Source of the DNA: Christiangramia salexigens
GTDB lineage: Bacteria; Bacteroidota; Bacteroidia; Flavobacteriales; Flavobacteriaceae
Direction of reading: 5' to 3'
DNA length: 64,000 nt
Assembly: GCF_001889005.1 (NCBI RefSeq)
Contig: NZ_CP018153.1
Location: 1,832,501 to 1,896,500, forward strand
Part shown: one piece after another, positions 56,250 to 64,000 of the stretch
Numbering within the stretch: the stretch's first letter is position 1
Layout: every line of letters begins with the position of its first letter
The notes under the pieces: model-generated
What the model was told of the DNA's origin: nothing
The model's database searches: none
What the model saw: the letters and a program-made list of their open reading frames with translations, nothing else
Position numbers and translations under genes: made by a program

Positions 56250-57512
56250 TTAGAAATTTTCCTCATTAAGTTGCATTGCTTTTTCAATACACTTGTCCAT
56301 ATTATAATATTCCCATTCAGCAAAACGACCTAAAAGAAAAATTCCATATGGTTTTAATAATGATTTTAAAGTAGTAATTTTTTCTCGGGTGTTATGATTC
56401 TGTATGATATAAGAATTTGGCTCATAATTAAATGCTAGTGGAATTAAGTTCCCCGGTAAATAACTTAACTCTTTTGTCATTTCAGTCTTTGATTGCTTAC
56501 CAGAAAACTCTACCACACATGTTTTGCGTTTTGAACCTTCATTATTGGTTTCACTAAAATTACCCGTGTAAATGATACGATGTGCTTTAAATTTCTCTTC
56601 TGGTAAATACAACCAAGAAAGATCATTTTCATCTGTTTCGCACAACACATTGGACGTACCATTTGAAACTAAATTTTTTACGTTATTTAAAGCAAATTGT
56701 AAAGCATCATCTTTTATCTGAATCACTTTACCCAATTCCCTAATATCTCCACAATAAACAATTGAATCAACAAATTTACTTTCATTGTTAATCGACAAAC
56801 CTTTATTTTTCGTATATTTTATGGACTCAACTTGATAAGAACAATTAATATTCAAGCCCTCAGACAATCGATTGATAATAAATTGAGAACCATCTCTACG
56901 TGGATAAAAAAAAGTTGAATGAACCATAGTCGATTCTTCCTTTTTTATAATATTATTCAATAATACTTCACGCAATTTAGGCATGGGTAGTTTCCCATCT
57001 AACCATTCAAGAGGTACTTTTGATAGATCAGCATTCCAAACCTTAGTGTTGTAAGGACCAAAATAAATTTTATAAAGTTCCTCTCCAAAATTACCAACTA
57101 AGAAATCCTTAAAATTGGCATAATCTGTTGTTTGTATTTTCTCATCAGTTAATTTATCCAACAATTCATTCACAATCAGTTTCATTTGTTCTTCAGGTAG
57201 CTGATATAGATGATTTTCAATAGGATAACCAATTAATTCATCATTCATTTTAATTTTGGCGTTTCTAGTTGCACTTAAAAACTCCTTATCCTTGTCAAAA
57301 TGACTCCAAAACCAATCTAAAACAACTTTATTGCGACTATTAAAGACATGGCCGCCAACACGATGAAACAGATTACCATTTATTCTTTCGCATTTTATCA
57401 AACCCCCAGACTTTTGATTTTTTTCAACTATTTCCACTTTATATTTGTCTGAAAGCATCCGAGAAATACTCAATCCTGAAATACCTGAACCAATTACTAC
57501 TACGCTTTTCAT
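56250..57512 (-). CDS. FAD-dependent oxidoreductase, UDP-galactopyranose mutase-like
   Basis: The protein is 420 residues. The N-terminal FAD site reads VVVIGSGISGLSISRML with the acidic end of strand two in VEIVEKNQKSGGLIK. The middle carries NFGEELYKIYFGPYNTKVW and NADLSKVPLEWL, then FFYPRRDGSQFIINRLSEGL, which resemble UDP-galactopyranose mutase and the wider amine-oxidase/protoporphyrinogen-oxidase-like group. It is longer than typical Glf (about 370). If it acts as a mutase, the polysaccharide would contain a furanose; that is inference. Confidence 0.8.
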   Translation of the reverse strand: MKSVVVIGSGISGLSISRMLSDKYKVEIVEKNQKSGGLIKCERINGNLFHRVGGHVFNSRNKVVLDWFWSHFDKDKEFLSATRNAKIKMNDELIGYPIENHLYQLPEEQMKLIVNELLDKLTDEKIQTTDYANFKDFLVGNFGEELYKIYFGPYNTKVWNADLSKVPLEWLDGKLPMPKLREVLLNNIIKKEESTMVHSTFFYPRRDGSQFIINRLSEGLNINCSYQVESIKYTKNKGLSINNESKFVDSIVYCGDIRELGKVIQIKDDALQFALNNVKNLVSNGTSNVLCETDENDLSWLYLPEEKFKAHRIIYTGNFSETNNEGSKRKTCVVEFSGKQSKTEMTKELSYLPGNLIPLAFNYEPNSYIIQNHNTREKITTLKSLLKPYGIFLLGRFAEWEYYNMDKCIEKAMQLNEENF

Positions 57513-57750
57513 TTAATTAATGTATTTTATTTACAAATTTCCATTTAACGCTCAATTTAACTTTACCTCACAATTATATTATCTCCAGGAAAGACCACTG
57601 TATTCCAAGATTATTCCAGGTTTTCTGGCAGCTTCTACCCATGTTACATTCGCAGAACTTCAATGATTTTTATTATTTGTAAAGGACTTTTGTATCTAAT
57701 TCAATTTATTAAAACACCGATTACTGGTTTGAGTTAAATTTGTTTTTTTT
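57513..57750. other. Non-coding gap left of the remnants
   Basis: No intact gene. On the minus strand a short open stretch reads NVTWVEAARKPGIILEYSGL then stops, so this may be more decayed coding sequence, but I cannot name it. Confidence 0.3.
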
Positions 57751-57865
57751 CTAAATAGCCAGTGCAGGTTCTTCCATGGTTTCCCCTTGCATTTCACGGT
57801 AATACTCATAATGCAGTATCCAATTAAAATTCTGTCGAAATTCAGCAGATCTTATGCCGCAGTTA
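57751..57865 (-). pseudogene. Remnant of an unidentified protein C-terminus
   Basis: A stop at 57751-57753 ends an open run of 37 codons that includes GIRSAEFRQNFNWILHYEYY and ends EMQGETMEEPALAI. It is protein-like but begins without a start codon at the edge of the ugd fossil, in a different frame. It does not match the ugd C-terminus as I know it. It is probably the tail of another gene joined by a deletion. Confidence 0.5.
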
Positions 57866-58283
57866 CAGTTAAAAATTCTGGATTGGAAAGGATTCGAAAA
57901 TCCATCCTACTCCCTGTGTTATCCAATATATTATTACTGCCTGAGCAGTTCTTACAGATAGCGTAGATTTTTCAACAACTATTTATTTGTTTAAGCTACT
58001 CGTGCAATTTATCTTGCACATAATTCTATTTATTTAAGATCGGCGATCATTCCTTTACCCAAACCTTAGGTTTCTCCCCCTGGCCTCTTTAATAATTTTC
58101 GAAAAGCCAGGTTCGTAGATTGGAATGTTATTCACATCCTCGTCATTCCAGACTACAATTCTTTTTTTTTAATCGACTACCACTAGCATTACACTAATAT
58201 CTGGGCATTTTTAAGCGATTATTGCCATTGATGGCCCCCAACGTATCCTGGACCGATACAACAAATGTTTTTAATCTTCTTCC
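57866..58283 (-). pseudogene. ugd: Decayed N-terminal part of UDP-glucose 6-dehydrogenase
   Basis: Read leftward across several frames this stretch spells the start of an animal-type UDP-glucose dehydrogenase in order: KIKNICCIGPGYVGG, MAIIA-stop-KCPDI, VVWNDEDVNNIPIYEPG, KIIKEARGRNL, KGMIADLK-stop-IEL, CAR-stop-IARVA, VVEKSTLSVRTAQA, and NILDNTG with FRILSNPEFL. At least four stops and several frameshifts interrupt it, and about 25 residues are missing between RGRNL and KGM. It covers roughly residues 1-165 of a 450-residue family. It begins directly after the stop of the dehydrogenase gene at 58283. The enzyme would have made UDP-glucuronate. Confidence 0.88.
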
Positions 58284-59620
58284 TATAATTTTTTATCGCA
58301 TTTTAGGCCTAATACACCTTTCACATCATATATTACAGAATTTTCCATTTTCAATTCTCCCAAGTCTTCACTCAAAAACTCACTATGTGCTACCGCAAGA
58401 ACAATACTATCAAATTTATCAGTAGGCAACATTTTCGTAGTCTCAAGCCCGTATTCATACATCACTTCCTCCGGGTTAGCTAAAGGATCATAAATTGTAA
58501 TATTTACCCCGTACTCCTTTAAATGCTTTACCACATCTACCACCTTGGTATTTCTTACATCTGGACAATTCTCCTTAAAAGTGATTCCCATTACAAGAAT
58601 TTTGGAATCTTTAACTTTAATATCATTCTTAAGCATTAATTTGACCACTTCAGAGGCAACATATTGCCCCATAGAATCGTTCATTCTTCTACCTGCCAAA
58701 ATAATCTCGGGATGGTATCCTAATTCCTGAGCCTTTTGCGCCAGATAATAAGGATCTACCCCTATACAATGTCCTCCAACCAGCCCCGGTTTAAATGGAA
58801 GGAAGTTCCATTTAGTACCGGCAGCCTCCAAAACGTCGTTGGTATCTATCCCCATCAGGTTAAAGATTTTCGCCAATTCGTTCACGAAAGCTATATTAAT
58901 ATCTCTTTGAGAATTCTCTATTACTTTTGCAGCTTCTGCCACTTTAATGGTAGGTGCTAAATGAGTTCCAGCAATAATCACGCTTGAGTACAAAGCATCC
59001 ACTTTTTCTCCTATCTCTTTTGTAGAACCTGCAGTTACTTTTTTGATCTTCTCTACCGTATGTTCTTTATCTCCCGGATTGATACGTTCCGGAGAATAAC
59101 CCACGAAGAAATCTTCATTGAATTTCAAGCCGCTTTCTCTTTCCAGCACAGGAACACACTCATCTTCTGTCACCCCAGGATAAACCGTAGACTCATAGAT
59201 AACTATATCTCCTTTTTTCAAAACCTTCCCAACAGTTTCACTGCTCTTGTATAACGGCGTTAGTACAGGACGGTTATTTTTATCCACCGGAGTAGGAACT
59301 GTAACAACATAATAATTACAATCTGCAATGGCATCCAGATCTGCCGTACAAAACAAACCAGTTTGAACAGATTGCATAACGTGCACCTCATCTTCTAAAG
59401 AATTAGAGAGCTGTTTTGTAACCGGATTAGTTTTTAACAGCACAGATTGTAAAACATCATCTTCCACCTCAAGGGTAGAATCGTGCCCACGAACAAGCTC
59501 GTTTATTCTATTTTGGTTAATATCGAATCCTACTACGGGATATTTGGTTGCAAATAAACGCGCTAAAGGAAGACCTACGTAACCCAATCCTATTACGGCA
59601 ATTCTAGGAGAATTTGGCAT
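58283..59620 (-). CDS. UDP-N-acetyl-hexosamine dehydrogenase (TviB/WbpA/WecC-like)
   Basis: The protein is 445 residues from the ATG at 59620, one base after the fcl stop; an upstream TTG-type start would overlap fcl. The NAD fold is [17 protein letters not shown]. The mid-domain has [13 protein letters not shown] and [19 protein letters not shown], and the catalytic cysteine lies in [12 protein letters not shown]. The form is that of TviB/VipA enzymes, which oxidise UDP-HexNAc to the uronate in two NAD steps. With wecB present, UDP-ManNAc is an alternative substrate. The fossil ugd starts at its stop codon. Confidence 0.93.
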   Translation of the reverse strand: MPNSPRIAVIGLGYVGLPLARLFATKYPVVGFDINQNRINELVRGHDSTLEVEDDVLQSVLLKTNPVTKQLSNSLEDEVHVMQSVQTGLFCTADLDAIADCNYYVVTVPTPVDKNNRPVLTPLYKSSETVGKVLKKGDIVIYESTVYPGVTEDECVPVLERESGLKFNEDFFVGYSPERINPGDKEHTVEKIKKVTAGSTKEIGEKVDALYSSVIIAGTHLAPTIKVAEAAKVIENSQRDINIAFVNELAKIFNLMGIDTNDVLEAAGTKWNFLPFKPGLVGGHCIGVDPYYLAQKAQELGYHPEIILAGRRMNDSMGQYVASEVVKLMLKNDIKVKDSKILVMGITFKENCPDVRNTKVVDVVKHLKEYGVNITIYDPLANPEEVMYEYGLETTKMLPTDKFDSIVLAVAHSEFLSEDLGELKMENSVIYDVKGVLGLKCDKKL

Positions 59621-59621
59621 T

Positions 59622-60572
59622 TTATAATTTAACCTGTTTATAATTCTCACTATGCTCCAAAAACCAAGCGTAAGTTTTTTCTATTCCCTCTTCCAATTGA
59701 GTTGATGCCTCCCAACCAGCCTCTTTCATTTTATCTACATTCATCAATTTTCTTGGGGTACCATCAGGTTTTTCAGCGTCCCAAATGATCTCTCCTTCGT
59801 GACCAACAATATTTTGAATTAATTCTGCCAGTTCCTTTATAGTTAGATCTTTCCCTGTCCCTATGTTATACAGGTTTTCTTCAAGCTTATTTTCCAAAGC
59901 AAATACCACTGCATCTGCCATATCATCTACAAAAAGAAATTCTCTCATCGGGCTACCGGAACCCCAAAGGGTAACGTGTGCATTTCCGTTTTCTTTAGCT
60001 TCATGGAACTTTCGTATCATTGCCGGTAAAACATGAGAAGTTTGCAGGTCGAAATTATCGTGAGTTCCGTAAAGGTTGGTCGGCATTAAGCTCACATAAT
60101 CTTTCCCAAACTGCTTTCTAATAGCTTCACAAGCTTTTACTCCCGTGATCTTAGCAATGGCGTACCATTCGTTGGTCGGTTCCAGGCTATCTGTTAAAAG
60201 ATACTCCTCCTTTAAAGGTTGAGGAGCCAATTTAGGATAGATACAAGAGCTTCCTAAGAATATAAATTTTGCCGCCTCTGATTTATGAGCAGTATCTATA
60301 AGGTTATTCTGGATCTGTAGATTCTCCATTAAGAACTGGTATGGATAATCATTATTGGCAAGAATGCCTCCAACCCGGGCGGCGGCATCAATAACCACTT
60401 CAGGTTTTTCGGTCTCAAAGAAGTCCGAAACCGCTTTTTGGTCACGTAGATCTAGTTCTTTGGATGTTCTACCAATTAAATTAGTGTAACCTTTTGCAGT
60501 TAATGCTCTCCAGATTGCGGAGCCTACCATACCGCTGTGGCCTGCGATGTATATTTTGGTCTGTTTGTTCAT
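59622..60572 (-). CDS. fcl: GDP-L-fucose synthase
   Basis: The enzyme epimerises and reduces GDP-4-keto-6-deoxymannose to GDP-L-fucose with NADPH. From the ATG at 60572 it is 316 residues, the usual length, and opens [23 protein letters not shown] features are FLGSSCIYP and YAIAKITG (Tyr-x3-Lys), with [18 protein letters not shown] later. An upstream in-frame start at 60614 would add 14 residues that are only a translation of the adjoining 8-bp repeats, so it is rejected. Its partner gmd is separated from it by the four-helix-bundle gene. Confidence 0.96.
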   Translation of the reverse strand: MNKQTKIYIAGHSGMVGSAIWRALTAKGYTNLIGRTSKELDLRDQKAVSDFFETEKPEVVIDAAARVGGILANNDYPYQFLMENLQIQNNLIDTAHKSEAAKFIFLGSSCIYPKLAPQPLKEEYLLTDSLEPTNEWYAIAKITGVKACEAIRKQFGKDYVSLMPTNLYGTHDNFDLQTSHVLPAMIRKFHEAKENGNAHVTLWGSGSPMREFLFVDDMADAVVFALENKLEENLYNIGTGKDLTIKELAELIQNIVGHEGEIIWDAEKPDGTPRKLMNVDKMKEAGWEASTQLEEGIEKTYAWFLEHSENYKQVKL

Positions 60573-60576
60573 TTTT

Positions 60577-60638
60577 CGGTAATTCGGTGAGGCGGTGATA
60601 CGGTGATTCTGCACTGCTTCACCGTTTCACTACATCAG
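60577..60638. repeat. Left 8-bp-period repeat array with inverted halves
   Basis: CGGT at 60577 and CGGTGA at 60585, 60593 and 60601 are spaced exactly 8 bp. The array then flips: GCAC at 60611, TCAC at 60619 and 60627, TCAG at 60635, again exactly 8 bp apart. The two halves are reverse complements in core (GGTGA against TCACC) and can form a hairpin. The array starts 5 bp from the fcl ATG and ends 5 bp before the four-helix-bundle stop codon. Confidence 0.8.
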
Positions 60639-60642
60639 CGTT

Positions 60643-60993
60643 CTATAATTTTTTATTCAGTGACTGCTTTAGTCTATAAATCATTTTTCGGATCGAGATG
60701 ATATCATTAGAAAGTAAAGCTTCGGTTTTAGCTAAGCCCAATCTTTCGATAATTGTTAACTGGGTTTCAAGTTCACTTAGCGAGCCATTGGCAATATCAA
60801 GAAACCTAATAAATTCTTTAGTAGAACTTTTCGCAGCACCTTCAGATATATTTGAAGGAATTGATACAGCGGAACGTCTTATTTGAGAAACTAATCCAAA
60901 TTTCTCATCCGTAGGAAGCAAACCAGACAACTCATAGATTTTCATTACGAGATCCATGCTAACCTTATAAACCTCCAAATCCCTATGTGTCAT
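60643..60993 (-). CDS. Four-helix bundle protein, S23 / 23S intervening-sequence family
   Basis: The protein is 116 residues of the S23/TIGR02436 four-helix-bundle family (related in fold to the Avd accessory protein of retroelements). Family marks are visible: HRDLEVYKVSMDLVMKIYEL, then FGLVSQIRRSAVSIPSNISE with the conserved IPxNIxEG, and FLDIANGSLSELETQL. The molecular role is not established; members sit in 23S rRNA inserts or near sugar-nucleotide genes. It interrupts the gmd-fcl pair and is bracketed on both sides by 8-bp-period repeats. No reverse transcriptase or 23S rRNA is nearby. Confidence 0.93.
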   Translation of the reverse strand: MTHRDLEVYKVSMDLVMKIYELSGLLPTDEKFGLVSQIRRSAVSIPSNISEGAAKSSTKEFIRFLDIANGSLSELETQLTIIERLGLAKTEALLSNDIISIRKMIYRLKQSLNKKL

Positions 60994-61005
60994 AACCGTC
61001 CTTTT

Positions 61006-61041
61006 TCACTGCTTCACCGCATCACGGATTCACTATTTTAC
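61006..61041. repeat. Right 8-bp-period repeat array
   Basis: TCAC occurs at 61006, 61014, 61022 and 61030, followed by TTAC at 61038, every 8 bp. The last unit contains the gmd stop codon. The unit ACTGCTTCACCG is shared with the left array (60613-60624 and 61008-61019). All units here face one way, unlike the left array. Confidence 0.8.
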
Positions 61042-62153
61042 TCGAAATAATTCATGACCTGATATCCCCCAGCTTTTAAATGCTGGTCTTTTTGCATTAG
61101 CTTTACATCACTCTGCATCATGTCTTTAACCAGATCTTTAAGATCATATTCCGGTGTCCAGCCTAATTTATTATTAGCTTTTGAGGCATCTCCTATTAAA
61201 AGATCAACTTCGGTAGGCCTAAAATACTTAGGATCTACCGCAAGAACTTCTTTTCCTATCTCTATCTGGAAGTCAGGATCATTACAAGCCTTAACATAGG
61301 CTTTTTCTTCTACACCTTCTCCGATGAATTCAAGTTCGATACCAACTTCAGCAAAAGCCATTCTCACAAATTCCCTAACCGGAGTAGTTTTACCCGTTGC
61401 AATAACCCAATCTTCAGCCTCTTCTGCCTGAAGGATCATCCACATCATTCTCACATAATCCTTGGCATGTCCCCAGTCACGTTGAGCATCAAGATTCCCC
61501 AAATAAAATTTATCCTGAAGTCCTAATGCGATTCTTGATGCGGCACGGGTGATCTTTCTGGTTACGAAAGTTTCCCCTCTTAAAGGAGATTCGTGGTTAA
61601 ATAAGATCCCATTACAGGCATACATATTATAAGCCTCTCTATAATTTACCGTGATCCAAAATGCATACATCTTGGCAACTGCGTATGGTGAACGAGGATA
61701 GAACGGAGTAGTTTCAGACTGAGGTACTTCCTGAACTTTACCATATAATTCTGAGGTAGAAGCCTGGTAGATACGGGTTTTCTTTTCAAGACCTAAAAGT
61801 CTTACCGCATCCAGAATTCTTAAAGTACCCAAACCATCAGCATTCCCGGTGTACTCAGGAGTTTCAAAAGAAACATGCACATGACTCATCGCAGCCAGAT
61901 TATAGATCTCATCAGGCTGAATTTCCTGAATAAGACGAATAAGATTCGTAGAATCTGTCATGTCCCCGTAATGCAGGATAAAATTCCTGTCTTCTTCATG
62001 CGGATCCTGATATAGGTGATCAATCCGGTCGGTATTGAATTGAGAAGATCTTCTTTTAAGTCCGTGTACAATGTAACCTTTATTTAAAAGAAATTCACTT
62101 AGATAGGCCCCGTCTTGTCCGGTTACCCCGGTAATTAATGCTACTTTTTTCAT
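61038..62153 (-). CDS. gmd: GDP-mannose 4,6-dehydratase
   Basis: The enzyme converts GDP-mannose to GDP-4-keto-6-deoxymannose, the first step to GDP-fucose. The 371-residue SDR protein opens [20 protein letters not shown], has [16 protein letters not shown] and the catalytic [10 protein letters not shown] (Tyr-x3-Lys), and [14 protein letters not shown]. Length is normal. It lies 54 bp behind manC and ahead of the four-helix-bundle gene and fcl, so the three GDP-sugar genes form one pathway. Confidence 0.97.
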   Translation of the reverse strand: MKKVALITGVTGQDGAYLSEFLLNKGYIVHGLKRRSSQFNTDRIDHLYQDPHEEDRNFILHYGDMTDSTNLIRLIQEIQPDEIYNLAAMSHVHVSFETPEYTGNADGLGTLRILDAVRLLGLEKKTRIYQASTSELYGKVQEVPQSETTPFYPRSPYAVAKMYAFWITVNYREAYNMYACNGILFNHESPLRGETFVTRKITRAASRIALGLQDKFYLGNLDAQRDWGHAKDYVRMMWMILQAEEAEDWVIATGKTTPVREFVRMAFAEVGIELEFIGEGVEEKAYVKACNDPDFQIEIGKEVLAVDPKYFRPTEVDLLIGDASKANNKLGWTPEYDLKDLVKDMMQSDVKLMQKDQHLKAGGYQVMNYFE

Positions 62154-62207
62154 TTTATAAAACTCTGAACTTAAGTCAAAAATTCTTAAGCTGTTATGTA
62201 TTAAATT

Positions 62208-63206
62208 TTAAACCAATATTGAATTAGAACTCTCAAGTTCTGAATAAACCTTCTTCACATCCTGAGACTGCTCTCTGGACAACACCAGATTAGCATCTGA
62301 AGTACAAACCAAAATTGAATCTTGAAGTCCAACAAAAGCCGTATAATTCTCAGAACCAATCACCATATTGCCATTTTCATCTACCGGATGTCCCTGAGCT
62401 TTCAGGTAATCATATATCGCGTCGAAACTTCCCATATCACTCCACTCAAAATCTGACTTCACTACCTTGATCTTTTCACTGCGCTCCATCACGGCATAGT
62501 CCACACTGATAGAAGGGATCTTTAAGGAGGTTTCCAGATCCATCAGGCCGTTCTTATTTTGAAACCAGGCCTCCATACTTTTTGCATAAACCTCCGGCTC
62601 GAATTTCTTCAACTCTTCAAGAAACACTCCTGCTTTAAAACAAAACATTCCGCTATTCCATAAAAAATTTCCTTTTTTCAGAAAGGACATGGCAGTATCC
62701 AGATCAGGCTTTTCTCTAAAGGCCACAACATCTTCATCATCATGCTCTATATAACCATAGCCAGTTTCCGGCTTTTCCGGCCTAATTCCGAAACATACGA
62801 TCTGCCCATCTTCAGCTAAACGGATTGCCTTCTTAATTGCTGACTCATAAGACTCACCTTCTTTGATAATATGATCTGCAGGCGTTACCAATAGAATATC
62901 ATCGGGCTTTGCCTCAAGTGCTGCAAATGTGATTGCAGGAGCTGTATTTCTGGGTGTAGCCTCAACAATACTTGAATATCCTATTTTCCCCAGTTTTTTA
63001 AGAGCTGCCACAGACAAATCCTGATTATGAATATTCCCAACCACATTGAGTTTATCTGTAAATGCCGAATTTCTTTTTACTGATAATTCAAAAAGCGAAT
63101 AACCACCAAAAAGATCTATATATTGCTTGGGTCTGGACTTTCTTGAAAGTGGCCATAACCTGCTGCCTACACCACCGGTAAGCAAAACATGAATGATTTT
63201 GGACAT
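62208..63206 (-). CDS. manC: Mannose-1-phosphate guanylyltransferase
   Basis: The enzyme makes GDP-mannose from mannose-1-phosphate and GTP. The 332-residue protein opens MSKIIHVLLTGGVGSRLWPL followed by SRKSRPKQYIDLFGG, the nucleotidyltransferase signature. TPADHIIKEGESYE and FREKPDLDTAMSFL, then FLWNSGMF, complete the catalytic domain. It lacks the phosphomannose-isomerase domain of bifunctional ManC. I chose the ATG at 63206; one at 63239 would add 11 unrelated residues. It supplies gmd and fcl. Confidence 0.95.
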   Translation of the reverse strand: MSKIIHVLLTGGVGSRLWPLSRKSRPKQYIDLFGGYSLFELSVKRNSAFTDKLNVVGNIHNQDLSVAALKKLGKIGYSSIVEATPRNTAPAITFAALEAKPDDILLVTPADHIIKEGESYESAIKKAIRLAEDGQIVCFGIRPEKPETGYGYIEHDDEDVVAFREKPDLDTAMSFLKKGNFLWNSGMFCFKAGVFLEELKKFEPEVYAKSMEAWFQNKNGLMDLETSLKIPSISVDYAVMERSEKIKVVKSDFEWSDMGSFDAIYDYLKAQGHPVDENGNMVIGSENYTAFVGLQDSILVCTSDANLVLSREQSQDVKKVYSELESSNSILV

Positions 63207-63239
63207 TGTAAATTTATAGTTAAAACAGGGCTTCGCCAT

Positions 63240-63682
63240 TGTGAGTCACAGAAATGAACTCACAGAAAAATTTTTTTGGATATAACCTGAAGAAATTTTT
63301 GTCCCGATTGGACAAGTTGTACAAGTAGGGTTGGCCAGGTTTTTACAGGCGGCTAAATTATATCTATTAAAGGATTCGGTCAAGCCTTAAATGTTAAATT
63401 TTTAACCTAAAGACTTCTTAATCATAAACGTTGAAAGGTTTTAAAATTCCGATGAATTGCACTTTAAAGAACTAAAAGTCAAAAAATTTGACGTTTTTTC
63501 ATCTTTTTTTAACCCTGTTAAATAATTCTTAAAAATAACTTAATCGATTAGGAATTTATTAACGGCAGTTTTTGGTGAGTTTTGTGATTTTATACTCTAA
63601 AAAAGAAGCTTTGTTCCATCAAACAGAAATGAAGATAGGTTTAAATACAAGGTCATCTATTACACACAAAATAAACATTCCC
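63240..63682. other. 443-bp intergenic region between rmlA and manC
   Basis: No gene is visible. On the minus strand GTCAAA/TTTGAC (63478-63492) with following T-rich sequence is a weak candidate terminator for rmlA. GTGAGT and ACTCAC (63241-63263) form a loose hairpin 35 bp before the manC ATG. No TAnnTTTG element is seen. The region probably carries the promoter of the manC-gmd-fcl segment. Confidence 0.4.
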
Positions 63683-64000
63683 TTATTTACGAGCTGCCCG
63701 CTTAAGAAGATATTGGCCGTATTCGTTCTTTTGGAGTTCATCGGCTAATTTGATCAACTGATCTTTACCAATATAAGCTTTTTCAAAGGCTATCTCTTCA
63801 AGGCAGGCGACCTTTAAACCCTGACGTTTTTCAATAGTATGTATGAAATTGGAAGCTTCAAGCATGGACTCATGTGTACCCGTATCCAGCCAGGCATATC
63901 CACGCCCCATCAATTCCACCTTAAGCTCTTTTCTTCTAAGGAATTCTTCGTTTACCGAAGTGATCTCCAGCTCCCCTCTTTTACTCGGCCTTATTTTCTT
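63683..64000 (-). CDS. rmlA: Glucose-1-phosphate thymidylyltransferase, C-terminal part (cut by window edge)
   Basis: The last 105 codons are visible; the N-terminus lies beyond the right edge. The enzyme forms dTDP-glucose, the precursor of dTDP-rhamnose and related sugars. The segment [20 protein letters not shown] and [20 protein letters not shown] followed by [20 protein letters not shown] is diagnostic of RmlA. Other rml genes are not in the window and may follow further right. A 443-bp gap separates it from manC. Confidence 0.95.
   Translation of the reverse strand, partial: KKIRPSKRGELEITSVNEEFLRRKELKVELMGRGYAWLDTGTHESMLEASNFIHTIEKRQGLKVACLEEIAFEKAYIGKDQLIKLADELQKNEYGQYLLKRAARK

Noticed and set aside
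58222..58425. Plus-strand open frame across the ugd fossil and dehydrogenase end
   Set aside because: It overlaps the readable minus-strand fossil and the 3' end of an intact gene, with no independent support.
60573..60614. Longer fcl start giving 14 extra N-terminal residues
   Set aside because: The extra residues are a translation of the 8-bp repeats; the ATG at 60572 gives the normal family N-terminus and length.
60577..61041. Repeat arrays as a CRISPR or diversity-generating retroelement
   Set aside because: Units are 8 bp with no spacers, no cas genes and no reverse transcriptase or variable-repeat pair are present. The four-helix-bundle protein alone does not make a retroelement.
1..64000. 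tRNA, rRNA or insertion-sequence genes
   Set aside because: No tRNA-like cloverleaf region, rRNA stretch, transposase gene or terminal inverted repeat pair was recognised by eye; a dedicated scan could still find a short one.

Overview
The window is a chromosomal segment of a marine-type flavobacterium (Bacteroidota, Flavobacteriaceae). The gene content resembles the Gramella/Christiangramia-Salegentibacter group, but I cannot fix the genus without a search. Supporting signs are the type IX secretion/gliding gene sprA next to gcvH, an alternative complex III (act) operon fused to cytochrome c oxidase genes, few Shine-Dalgarno sites, and several promoters fitting the Bacteroidota form TTTG-N19-TAnnTTTG. 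Almost all genes lie on the minus strand.

Region 1 (1-16.4 kb) holds housekeeping and small accessory genes. Minus-strand units are ruvA-sprA, then gcvH with its own promoter (cut by the left edge), and the malic enzyme maeB. A plus-strand secreted protein with two TonB-C-like repeats follows, then queG, an unknown lipoprotein and a cupin. The cupin is divergent from a TetR regulator, and the gap between them carries two similar palindromes. A cytochrome P450 sits directly behind ruvB.

Region 2 (16.5-28.5 kb) is one respiratory operon, actABCDEF-ctaC-ctaD. It encodes a quinol:cytochrome c oxidoreductase and the terminal oxidase it feeds, closed by a strong terminator. Three features stand out: ActA carries an extra N-terminal monoheme domain, ActC has a soluble helix-hairpin-helix-like tail, and ActF and CtaD have His-rich segments.

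Region 3 (28.7-40.6 kb) contains a SPOR protein, the rimP-nusA-infB operon with a hairpin in its leader, a universal stress protein, an AsmA-like protein, small unknown genes, a metallophosphoesterase, and a CHASE-PAS-PAS histidine kinase coupled to a stand-alone receiver protein.

Region 4 (40.7-64 kb) is a Wzx/Wzy-type polysaccharide locus read leftward. Nucleotide-sugar genes come first: rmlA (cut by the right edge), manC, gmd, fcl, a UDP-HexNAc dehydrogenase, a UDP-galactopyranose-mutase-like flavoprotein and wecB. An AT-rich core follows with glycosyltransferases, Wzx, Wzy and an acyltransferase. Last come a WecA-like initiating transferase and the Wza-Wzc-Wzi export set. Together they predict a surface polysaccharide drawing on GDP-fucose and UDP-HexNAc/uronate donors.

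Two things here are not ordinary genes. One is a fossil of UDP-glucose dehydrogenase (57.86-58.28 kb), with stops and frameshifts but still readable. The other is a four-helix-bundle (S23-like) gene wedged between gmd and fcl and bracketed by exact 8-bp-period repeats built on GTGA/TCAC. That is the best candidate for a little-described element in this window.
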